Notes under the pieces: model-generated
Databases searched by the model: none
Seen by the model: the letters and a program-made list of their open reading frames with translations, nothing else
Told to the model about the DNA's origin: nothing
Position numbers and translations under genes: made by a program
From: Firmicutes bacterium UBA3936
Lineage (GTDB): Bacteria; Bacillota; Dethiobacteria; Dethiobacterales; Dethiobacteraceae
Assembly: GCA_002385745.1 (NCBI GenBank)
Contig: DGEC01000025.1
Location: 1 to 17,010, forward strand
Direction of reading: 5' to 3'
Length of the DNA: 17,010 bases
Shown: positions 1-6,785 of the stretch, in pieces
Numbering within the stretch: the stretch's first letter is position 1
Layout: every line of letters begins with the position of its first letter

Positions 1-19
1 AGATGTGTATAAGAGACAG
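1..19 (+). other. Tn5/Nextera mosaic-end adapter (left)
   Basis: The first 19 bases are exactly the Tn5 mosaic end used in tagmentation libraries, oriented to read into the insert. The same sequence, reverse-complemented, closes the window. This is library sequence, not genomic DNA, and nothing before base 20 should be interpreted biologically. Confidence 0.97.
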
Positions 20-35
20 GAATGTGAGGTTCCTC

Positions 36-62
36 TTTCTATTTTAAATAGATTTTTCCTTC
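36..62 (-). promoter_or_regulatory. Sigma-H-like promoter for an off-window gene
   Basis: On the minus strand GAAGGAAAA (54-62) is followed after 11 bases by ATAGAAA (36-42). This fits the sigma-H consensus RnAGGAwww, 11-12 bases, RnnGAAT except for the last base. It lies after the gerM stop and points out of the window, where rph would be expected from the B. subtilis gene order. A small AT palindrome (CTATTTTAAATAG, 39-51) lies in the spacer. Two other sites in this window share the same pattern. Confidence 0.4.
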
Positions 63-103
63 AAAAACCTATAGTAATTTTACACTAACCCTTCCTGCCT
101 TCG

Positions 104-1096
104 TCAGTTGAGCACATTCCACTCCTTGGGCCGGCCAAAAGCCGCAGGCAATGTTATTTCCGGACTAAAAGAGAGAGGATTTCCTTCCACAAGCAGGCTA
201 ACTTCTGTTATGCCTTCGATCTCGGTAAAAGTTAAAGCGGCCTGCTGCTGCAGGCGCAAAGCTCCCGTTTCCGAGCCTCCGGCAGCCGTCTCCCCCTCCA
301 GGTGTAAAACCACTTTCCCGCCTTCTGCCTGCGCGCTTTTCAGCCTTATCCCGGCGGGGACGGCGGAAGAAAGCACATTCTTTTGCCGGGGACCTCTGAA
401 TAGTTCCCCGGCAACGGTCAAAAGCCAGTCCTTTGTTTCCGGAACAGCCCGGGAAACGGGAACATAAAGGCAATCTTCGCCTGCAGTATAAAGAAAATAC
501 AGGGTGATTTTCTGTGCAGCATCGCCGGCGGATTCAGGGCTTTCATGATTCAGCCCAAGCTCCCGGCCGAGGGGAAACCCGGCAAAATTTTGTCCGGGAA
601 AATCCGCCTTTTCCCCTTCCAGCAAAAATTCAACCCTGTCAATGGCCGGAAACTCCGTCAGCGTGTAGATAATCCCCGTCAAAAGCAGCCTTTCCCTCTC
701 CGGCGGGTACTCAGAAAATTCGCGGCTGAAATCTACCTTTGCCAGACCCTCCCTGATGGACATGCCAAGCACCCGGGTGCCCGCCGGCAGCAGGGGAGCA
801 AGCCCCGCAGCTTTAGCCTCCGGCGGAAAATGTTCTTCCGTGGCCTGACGCAGAACAGCTTTGGCAATCCCTTCTTCCCAGGGGATGTAAAGCTTAACAG
901 GGACAAGAACCTGCCAGTCTTTATCCGGAAGATAAAAAACCGTTTCCCGAAGGCCGGGATCGCGCTCTACGGGCTTGTCCCCGTTCAAGGGTACAAAATG
1001 CGTATTCTCATTTTCCGGGTTTGCAGCATTAAAGGAGCAGCCGGCCGCGGCAACAAACAGCAGCAAAACACAGTAAAAAAGACAGTACCTGCACAT
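104..1096 (-). CDS. gerM: GerMN-domain lipoprotein, sporulation/germination protein GerM
   Basis: A 330-residue exported lipoprotein. Residues 1-19 are a hydrophobic signal peptide ending AAG before Cys20, a lipobox with Ala rather than Leu at -3. Two GerMN domains follow, at about 70-160 and 222-312; both have a helix, an AG(I/T)R turn and a strand of the K(V)xxxxFS/LEGE type. GerM is needed for sporulation and germination in B. subtilis, where it is made in the mother cell and helps assemble the engulfment complex. ATG is preceded by GGGAGGG, 6 bases away. The gene follows murI by 62 bases, and that gap holds a good sigma-E promoter, so it is probably transcribed on its own during sporulation. 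No clear terminator follows the stop. Confidence 0.88.
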   Translation of the reverse strand: MCRYCLFYCVLLLFVAAAGCSFNAANPENENTHFVPLNGDKPVERDPGLRETVFYLPDKDWQVLVPVKLYIPWEEGIAKAVLRQATEEHFPPEAKAAGLAPLLPAGTRVLGMSIREGLAKVDFSREFSEYPPERERLLLTGIIYTLTEFPAIDRVEFLLEGEKADFPGQNFAGFPLGRELGLNHESPESAGDAAQKITLYFLYTAGEDCLYVPVSRAVPETKDWLLTVAGELFRGPRQKNVLSSAVPAGIRLKSAQAEGGKVVLHLEGETAAGGSETGALRLQQQAALTFTEIEGITEVSLLVEGNPLSFSPEITLPAAFGRPKEWNVLN

Positions 1097-1125
1097 ATTT
1101 TTCCCTCCCGTACCGGTTTACTGCA

Positions 1126-1154
1126 AATGTATGATACGGGAAGAAAAGATATGC
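1126..1154 (-). promoter_or_regulatory. Sigma-E-type promoter of gerM
   Basis: On the minus strand GCATATC (1148-1154) and CATACATT (1126-1133) are separated by 14 bases. They match the B. subtilis sigma-E elements (KMATATT-like -35 and CATACAnT -10, spacing 14-15), with one -35 mismatch. The predicted start would lie about 20 bases before the gerM ATG. gerM is a known sigma-E gene in B. subtilis, which supports the call. A 7-base inverted repeat TCCCGTA/TACGGGA (1106-1112, 1135-1141) brackets the -10; its distal arm overlaps the gerM ribosome site. Confidence 0.6.
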
Positions 1155-1158
1155 CGCC

Positions 1159-1962
1159 TTACGGCAGAAGAACCTGGTACGCCTCCACTTGTGTGCCGAG
1201 CAGTTTTTCTGCAATCGCTACAAAACTGCCGGGGCTGCCGCTGACAAAATAGCGATGTTTTACCGGGACAGGTCCGGCAGTTCGCAGCAGATTTTTTTTC
1301 TTCAGTATTGCGCCCGCTTCAAGCGCCGTTTCTGCCGCTGAAGATATCAGCTTGACTTCCTTCCCCATTACACGGGAAATAACATGGGCCATCAGGGGAT
1401 AGTGGGTGCAGCCTAAAATAACAACATCCACTTCCGCCTTTTTTAGCGGCCGCAAATATTCTTCGGCCACACACAGCGCTTCCGGAGTATCCACCAGATT
1501 ATTTTCCACCAGCAGCACAAACAAGGGGCAGGACTGGGAAAAAACGCGGATATCCGGGCAAAGGCGCTGCAATGCTTTTTCATAGGCTCCGCTGCTTATC
1601 GTTCCGGCAGTGCCGATCACCCCGATCCTCCTGTTTTTTGTATGCTTTAAGGCTGCCCGGACACCCGGTTCTATGACGCCGATAACCGGCAGGTCGTACA
1701 AGCTCTGGTATTCGTCAAGACCTGCCGCGGCAGCCGTGTTGCAGGCCACTATCAATAGTTTAACATCCTGTGTGACAAGAAAACGGATGATCTGTTTGGC
1801 AAAAGCACGGACTTCCGCATGCGGCCGCGGTCCGTACGGCATCCTGGCGGTATCACCGAAATAGACGATTCTTTCCTGCGGCAGATGGCGGAAAATTTCC
1901 TGTACCACAGTTAACCCGCCAACACCGGAATCCAAAAGTGCAATAGCATGATTGCGATTCAT
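1159..1962 (-). CDS. murI: Glutamate racemase
   Basis: A 267-residue enzyme that interconverts L- and D-glutamate, supplying D-Glu for peptidoglycan in the cytoplasm. The length is normal for the family. Visible motifs are the N-terminal LLDSGVGGLTV with Asp11, the first catalytic cysteine in VACNTAAA (Cys74), the second in LGCTHYPL (Cys185, His187), and FGDTARMPYG near residue 35. The ATG is preceded by GGAGG, 6 bases away. It lies 51 bases after radA and before gerM, like racE-gerM in B. subtilis. No terminator is seen after radA, so radA-murI may be co-transcribed. Confidence 0.96.
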   Translation of the reverse strand: MNRNHAIALLDSGVGGLTVVQEIFRHLPQERIVYFGDTARMPYGPRPHAEVRAFAKQIIRFLVTQDVKLLIVACNTAAAAGLDEYQSLYDLPVIGVIEPGVRAALKHTKNRRIGVIGTAGTISSGAYEKALQRLCPDIRVFSQSCPLFVLLVENNLVDTPEALCVAEEYLRPLKKAEVDVVILGCTHYPLMAHVISRVMGKEVKLISSAAETALEAGAILKKKNLLRTAGPVPVKHRYFVSGSPGSFVAIAEKLLGTQVEAYQVLLP

Positions 1963-2013
1963 AAACTGCCTCCGTAACCGTTATTCTGCCTTGGTTTCGA
2001 AAAGGGAGTCATT

Positions 2014-3372
2014 TTATGCTCCGGGGCAGGCGGAAATTGCTTCCTGCAGCGTGGAAACAGCAATTATCTCCATCCCAGGCACAGGCTGCAGGCCCCGCAG
2101 GCTAAAGCCGGGGACAACAGCCCGTTTAAAGCCCAGCCGCGCCCCTTCAAGCAGCCGCTGTTCAAGCTGGGGAATGCCCCGCACTTCCCCGGCCAAGCCC
2201 AGTTCTCCCAAAAAGATTGCATCCGCCGCCACCGGGCGGTTGCGCAGTGAACTTACAAGGCTCGCTGCCACCGCCAGGTCAACGGCAGGTTCAACCAGCC
2301 TTACCCCGCCGGCGGCATTGACAAAAACATCAAATGCCTGTATTTCTATACCGGTATGCCGTTCCAAAACAGCCATAATCAACGCCAGCCGGTTCAGGTC
2401 AACGCCCGTCGCTGTCCTGTGGGGATTGCCAAAGCGGCACTCTGTAACCAGGGCCTGTATTTCCACAAGCAGGGGCCGCGTCCCCTCCATGGAAGCTGTT
2501 ACCACAGAGCCCGGCGCACCGCGGGGACGCTGGGAAAGAAGCCACTCGGACGGGTTTTCCACCTCCTGGAGACCGGCTGAATCCATGGTAAACAAACCTA
2601 TCTCATGGGTAGAGCCAAATCTGTTCTTTACAGCCCGCAGAACCCTGTAAAAATGCTGGCGGTCCCCCTCAAAATAAAGAACGCAGTCAACCATATGTTC
2701 CAGTATGCGCGGCCCGGCAATCTGCCCGTCTTTGGTTACATGACCGATTAGGAAAACTGCAATGTTTTCTTTCTTGGCGAGATTCAGCCAGGCTGCAGTA
2801 GCCGCCTTCAACTGGCTGACGCTCCCGGCCGCTGCAGTAAGTTCCGGAAAGTAAACAGTCTGGATTGAATCAACAATAACAACATGGGGCCGGATCACTC
2901 TGACCTGCTCCTCAAGAATATTCATATCCGTTTCCGCCAGAATCATTATCTTTTCACTGTCCACCCCAAGACGCCTTGCCCGCAGGAGAATCTGCTGCGG
3001 CGATTCTTCGCCGGCTATGTACAGCACCTTGCAACCGGCCCTGCCAAGGCCCTGCGCTGCCTGCAGAACCAGTGTCGACTTGCCGATGCCGGGGTCCCCT
3101 CCGATCAGCACAAGCGAGCCCGGCAGAAGCCCGCCGCCCAGCACCCGGTCCAGTTCTTTGCTTGCCGTGGGTAAACGTTTTTCCGGGTCAATATCTTTTA
3201 TTTCTTTGAACGTTGCAACTTTGCCCGGAGATGCGGTACGCTTGGAGGAAGCGGACCGGCGCAGGACTTCTTCCATTGTATTCCACGAACCGCAGCCGGG
3301 ACATTTCCCCAACCATTTAGGCGACTCATAACCGCACTCCACACAATAAAAAACCGTTTTTTCCCGTGCCAT
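2014..3372 (-). CDS. radA: DNA repair protein RadA (Sms)
   Basis: A 452-residue RecA-related ATPase/helicase that drives branch migration in recombinational repair. The order is a four-Cys zinc finger (Cys10, 13, 24, 27), Walker A GGDPGIGKST (91-100), Walker B VVIVDS (164-169), the RadA signature KNRFG (249-253), and a C-terminal Lon-protease-like domain (about 270-452). The start is placed at MAREKTVFY because GGGGTGAGGG lies just upstream and this is where family members begin; an open frame continues to 3417 but has no ribosome site there. In many Firmicutes radA sits in the clpC-disA operon; here it precedes murI and is divergent from the MFS gene. Confidence 0.96.
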   Translation of the reverse strand: MAREKTVFYCVECGYESPKWLGKCPGCGSWNTMEEVLRRSASSKRTASPGKVATFKEIKDIDPEKRLPTASKELDRVLGGGLLPGSLVLIGGDPGIGKSTLVLQAAQGLGRAGCKVLYIAGEESPQQILLRARRLGVDSEKIMILAETDMNILEEQVRVIRPHVVIVDSIQTVYFPELTAAAGSVSQLKAATAAWLNLAKKENIAVFLIGHVTKDGQIAGPRILEHMVDCVLYFEGDRQHFYRVLRAVKNRFGSTHEIGLFTMDSAGLQEVENPSEWLLSQRPRGAPGSVVTASMEGTRPLLVEIQALVTECRFGNPHRTATGVDLNRLALIMAVLERHTGIEIQAFDVFVNAAGGVRLVEPAVDLAVAASLVSSLRNRPVAADAIFLGELGLAGEVRGIPQLEQRLLEGARLGFKRAVVPGFSLRGLQPVPGMEIIAVSTLQEAISACPGA

Positions 3373-3532
3373 GCCCTCACCCCGTCTATACTTGGCATTT
3401 ACGAATTTTCCCGGCATAGTTCAGCATAAGGAAGCTCCCCCAAAATGTAAGTGGCCGGATCTTGCATCTTTTGTTACAATAGTATTTATAAGCAGTCACA
3501 TGTCCAAAAGAGACCGCAAAGGAGAAAATTCA
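3373..3532. promoter_or_regulatory. Divergent intergenic region radA / MFS gene
   Basis: This 160-base region separates the divergently transcribed radA and transporter genes. For the plus strand, TTGCAT (3462-3467) and TATAAG (3487-3492) are possible but 19 bases apart; TACAAT (3475-3480) is another -10 candidate without a good -35. For the minus strand TTGGAC and TACTAT, 17 bases apart, are possible within about 3476-3505. None is strong. AAAGGAG (3518-3524) is the ribosome site of the transporter. Confidence 0.35.
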
Positions 3533-4747
3533 ATGGCTGAAACAACAGACAAAGCAGTAAGAAACAGAGGTTGGTCCGTCGCCTTTTCCGCCGCCGGGGT
3601 CACCCTGACGGCCGGCATAGTATATGCCTGGAGTGTCATCAGCAACGGTTTGATAGCCGAATACAACTGGACAAGTACAGAGGCTTCCCTGCCCTACACA
3701 ACCATGACCATCGCCTTTGTAGCGGCAATGGTTGTCTTTGGCAGGGTGCAGGACATCTACGGCCCGCAGATCTGTACCGTTCTTTCAGGAATCTTGGTCG
3801 GCTGTGGCATGATTCTCTCCGGCCTGGTTAAATCACCCTGGCTGATGGCAATAACCTTCGGGGCTATAACCGGTTCAGGCATAGGAATAACCAATATCTG
3901 CACCACACCGCCCGCCTTGAAATGGTTTCCCCCGGATAAAAAAGGACTCATTTCAGGTATAGTTGTCACAGGAGCCGGGCTTGCTCCCGTACTCTATTCC
4001 CCCGCCTCAAATTTTCTGATTATCTATGCCGGTGTGGCAAAAACTTTCATCTATATTGGCATCTTTGCCCTGGTTGTTATCACGCTGCTGGCGAAATTTA
4101 TCGTCAACCCGCCTGCCGGATACAAGAGCGGTGCTGCCCCTGAAACTGCGGCATCTTCCCTTGCCGGCAGGGAAATAACGGGCTGGCAGATGATAAAAAC
4201 ACCCGAGTTTTGTAAAATGTGGCTGATGTTCTCCTTTTCAGCGGCAGCAGGGCTGATGATTATCGCCCATGCCGCCATTATCGCCAAGGTACAGGTTAAC
4301 TGGGAGGGAGGCTACCTGCTTTTGATATTGCTTGCCCTCTTCAACGCCTGCGGCAGGCTTTCCTGCGGTGCAGTTTCCGATAAAATCGGCCGTTTTAATC
4401 TCATGAGGCTGGTCTTTATCCTGCAGGCAATCAATATGTTTATCTTCAGCCGCTACCTTTCAGTCGGTCTTTTATCGTTGGGAATGGCAATCACAGGCCT
4501 GTGCTACGGGGCTCTTTTCTCCGTGTTTCCGGCCGCCACGGCCGACCTGTTTGGGCTAAAAAATTTCGGGGCAAACTTCGGCCTGCTTTTCACAGCCTGG
4601 GGGTTGAGCGGCATTATCGGCCCGCTGACTGCGGCACGCGTATTTGATGTTACCGGCGCCTACAACAGGGCCTATTTAATAGCCGGTTGTCTGGTTATTA
4701 TTTCTCTTATTTTAAGCTTTACCTTTAAAAAAAGGCAAACCGCATAA
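3533..4747 (+). CDS. MFS transporter, oxalate/formate antiporter (OFA)-like
   Basis: A 404-residue inner-membrane protein with about 12 hydrophobic segments, the major facilitator pattern. It has an OFA-type start (GWSVAFSAAGVTLTAGIVYAWSV), a loop 2-3 motif GRVQDIYGPQ (70-79), a second GRLSCGAVSDKIGR loop, and TGSGIGITN followed by KWFPPDKKGLISG, all typical of OFA-family carriers. That family includes oxalate/formate and monocarboxylate exchangers, so a small organic anion is likely; the exact substrate cannot be read. The start at MAETTD is chosen for AAAGGAG 8 bases upstream; a longer frame from 3371 has no ribosome site. It is the only clear plus-strand gene, with its own terminator, suggesting an independent or inserted unit. 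Confidence 0.85.
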   Translation: MAETTDKAVRNRGWSVAFSAAGVTLTAGIVYAWSVISNGLIAEYNWTSTEASLPYTTMTIAFVAAMVVFGRVQDIYGPQICTVLSGILVGCGMILSGLVKSPWLMAITFGAITGSGIGITNICTTPPALKWFPPDKKGLISGIVVTGAGLAPVLYSPASNFLIIYAGVAKTFIYIGIFALVVITLLAKFIVNPPAGYKSGAAPETAASSLAGREITGWQMIKTPEFCKMWLMFSFSAAAGLMIIAHAAIIAKVQVNWEGGYLLLILLALFNACGRLSCGAVSDKIGRFNLMRLVFILQAINMFIFSRYLSVGLLSLGMAITGLCYGALFSVFPAATADLFGLKNFGANFGLLFTAWGLSGIIGPLTAARVFDVTGAYNRAYLIAGCLVIISLILSFTFKKRQTA

Positions 4748-4750
4748 AAC

Positions 4751-4798
4751 AAAAGCCCCGCCTCCTGTTAAAAGCAAAAAGGGCGCGGGGCTTTTTTT
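4751..4798. terminator. Bidirectional intrinsic terminator
   Basis: AAAAGCCCCGC (4751-4761) pairs perfectly with GCGGGGCTTTT (4785-4795) around a 23-base loop, followed by T7 on the plus strand. On the minus strand the stem is followed by TTTTGTTTT. It sits between the convergent transporter and yitT genes and overlaps the yitT stop codon, so it probably ends both. Confidence 0.9.
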
Positions 4799-5642
4799 AC
4801 TGTTTATCCAATGCACTAAATCCTTCTCCCAGAACATCATGGACGTTGCCAAGGACTACAAAAGCCCTGCTGTCAACGCTGCGAACAATATCCTTCAGCC
4901 GCGGGACTTCAGACTGGGCCACAATAGTCATCACCATTTCCCTCTCCCTGCCCGAATAAGCCCCTTTGCCGGCAAGGATTGTTGCTCCCCTGTCCAAGTC
5001 GTACAGGATGCGTTCGGCAATTTGGCCGGTTTTTTCGGAAATAATCAAGGCTGCTTTGCGGTGGCCGATCCCTTCCTGGACAAAGTCAATTACTTTGCTG
5101 CTGACAAAGAGGGATACCAATGCATACATTGCCAGCTCCAGATTAAAAGCCGCCCCGGCCAGAGCTATGACAAGGAAATCAACCAAAAGCAGGCTCTGGC
5201 CTGAAGAAAACCCAAAAATCCTGTTTAAAACCTGGGCAGCCAGCACCGTTCCCCCGGTGGAGCCCTGAAAGCGAAATACAATGGCAATGCCAACTCCCAT
5301 TAAGATTCCACCGTATAAAGAAGCCAAGAGCAAATCTTCCGTTATCGCAGGCAAAAAGGCCAGTGCCTCAACCAGAACGGAAAGGGCTGCGGTACCAAAA
5401 ATGCCCCTGGCAATAAAACCAAAGCCAAATAATCTGGCTGCTGTAATAAACAAGGGCAGGTTCAGCAAAAAAATCGTGAGACCCACGGGAACACGAAACA
5501 GATGATATAAAATAACCCCAAGCCCGCTAAGCCCACCGGCGGCAATCTGGTTGGGCACCAGAAAAAGATTGAAGGAAGCAGCCATCACGGCAGTGCCAAG
5601 CAGAACACCGCCGTACTCTTTAAAAAACGAAAGTCTGCCCAT
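4797..5642 (-). CDS. YitT family membrane protein (DUF161/DUF2179)
   Basis: A 281-residue protein with five to six hydrophobic segments in the first 200 residues. These include the family-typical NLFLVPNQIAAGGLSGLGVIL near the start and GSTGGTVLAA in the middle. A soluble DUF2179 domain follows (about 200-281) with REREMVMTIV and RAFVVLGNVHDVLGEGF. The family is widespread in Firmicutes and has no settled biochemical role; some members are linked to transport or spore traits. The start at MGRLSFF is chosen for GGAGG 9 bases upstream and for fit to the family; an in-frame ATG six codons earlier (5660) has a weaker AGGA. It follows prfB closely and is probably co-transcribed with secA-prfB. Confidence 0.87.
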   Translation of the reverse strand: MGRLSFFKEYGGVLLGTAVMAASFNLFLVPNQIAAGGLSGLGVILYHLFRVPVGLTIFLLNLPLFITAARLFGFGFIARGIFGTAALSVLVEALAFLPAITEDLLLASLYGGILMGVGIAIVFRFQGSTGGTVLAAQVLNRIFGFSSGQSLLLVDFLVIALAGAAFNLELAMYALVSLFVSSKVIDFVQEGIGHRKAALIISEKTGQIAERILYDLDRGATILAGKGAYSGREREMVMTIVAQSEVPRLKDIVRSVDSRAFVVLGNVHDVLGEGFSALDKQ

Positions 5643-5661
5643 TAAGCGGTACCTCCGCATG

Positions 5662-6772
5662 CTATTCCTGTTTACCCGCCGTCCGGCGCAGGTAAGACTC
5701 CATCAGTGCATCCAGGTCACCGTCCATGACGGCATCTATATTGCCTATTTCGAGGCCGGTACGGTGATCCTTAACCAGTGAATAGGGATGGAATACATAA
5801 GAACGTATCTGGCTGCCCCAGGCAATATCCTTTTGCTCGCCGCGCAGGCTGTTCAGCTCTGCCTCCTGCTGCTGCTGGTACAAATCCGCCAGTCGTGCCC
5901 GCAGTATTTTCATTGCCTGCTCCCGGTTGGCATGCTGTGAACGCTCATTCTGGCAGGTCACCACAATACCGGTAGGCAGGTGAGTTATGCGCACTGCCGA
6001 ATCCGTTTTGTTGACATGCTGTCCGCCGGCACCGCTGGCACGGAAGGTGTCTACCTTAATATCACCGGCATTTATTACTATCTCCTGATCATCTTCGGCA
6101 ATTTCCGGCAGGACATCCAGGGATGCAAAGGAAGTATGGCGCCTGCCGGCAGCATCAAAGGGGGAAATCCTGACAAGGCGGTGCACCCCGCGCTCCGATT
6201 TCAGGTAGCCGTAGGCATTGGCACCCTTGATCAGCAGCGCGGCACTTTTAATGCCCGCTTCCTCTCCCGGCAGCAGGTCAAGGATTTCTACCTGGTAATT
6301 TTTCCTTTCCGCCCAGCGGGTATACATGCGCAAAAGCATTGACGCCCAGTCCTGGGATTCAGTGCCGCCGGCACCGGGGTGGATGGCAACAATAGCGTTG
6401 TGGTTATCGTACCGGCCGCTGAAAAGCACCGAGAGCTCCAGTTTCTCCAGCTTTTTTTGCAAGGCCTTTGCAGTCACGCCGGCCTCGTTCCATAAATCTT
6501 CGTCATCCTCTTCAGCGGCCAGGGAAATCATGACTTCCAGTTCGGCAATAATGCTTTCCGCTTCCAGGAAGGACTCCGTTTCCTCCTTTAGCCTGTTTAG
6601 TAAAGAAATAACCTGTCTTGCTTTTACGGCGTCGCTCCAAAACCCCGCCTTGGCCGTTTGGGCTTGGAGCTCCGCTATCTTTTCTCTTTTTGCAGCCAGG
6701 TCAAAGGGAAACACTCATTTCGGCAAATTTATCCTTAAGTTGCTTAAACAAGGATTTAGTTTCCGCTGACAT
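5662..6772 (-). CDS. prfB: Peptide chain release factor 2 (programmed +1 frameshift)
   Basis: RF2 releases the finished peptide at UGA and UAA codons. The gene is in two frames: a 23-codon leader (6772-6704, MSAETK to MSVSL) reaches an in-frame TGA at 6701-6703, and a +1 slip on CTTTGAC continues at GAC (6700-6702) to the stop at 5662. The product is 369 residues, normal for RF2. Stop-recognition motif SPF is at 203-205 and the catalytic GGQ at 249-251, with Ala in the variable position just before SGAGGQ. The ATG has AGGAGG 7 bases upstream, overlapping the secA stop codon, so translation is probably coupled to secA. Confidence 0.96.
6700..6706 (-). other. prfB programmed frameshift site
   Basis: The minus strand reads CTT TGA C, the classic RF2 autoregulation site: when RF2 is scarce the ribosome slips +1 from CTT to TTT and reads GAC. 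Upstream, the usual AGGGGG stimulator placed 3 bases before CTT is absent; only a weak GAGTG lies about 7 bases before it. Confidence 0.95.
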
Positions 6773-6773
6773 C

Positions 6774-6785
6774 AGGAGGCCTCCT
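6774..6785. repeat. Palindrome AGGAGGCCTCCT over the prfB ribosome site
   Basis: A perfect 12-base palindrome whose minus-strand AGGAGG is the prfB ribosome site and whose second half, CCTCCT, lies between that site and the ATG. It overlaps the secA stop codon TAG (6784-6786). It can fold only into a 4-bp hairpin, so any effect on initiation is uncertain. Confidence 0.7.

Noticed and set aside
1952..2650. Long plus-strand open frame opposite radA (similar ones at 8173-8850 and 15406-16413)
   Set aside because: They lie antisense to clear conserved genes, have no plausible ribosome site, and their translations look like low-quality shadow protein.
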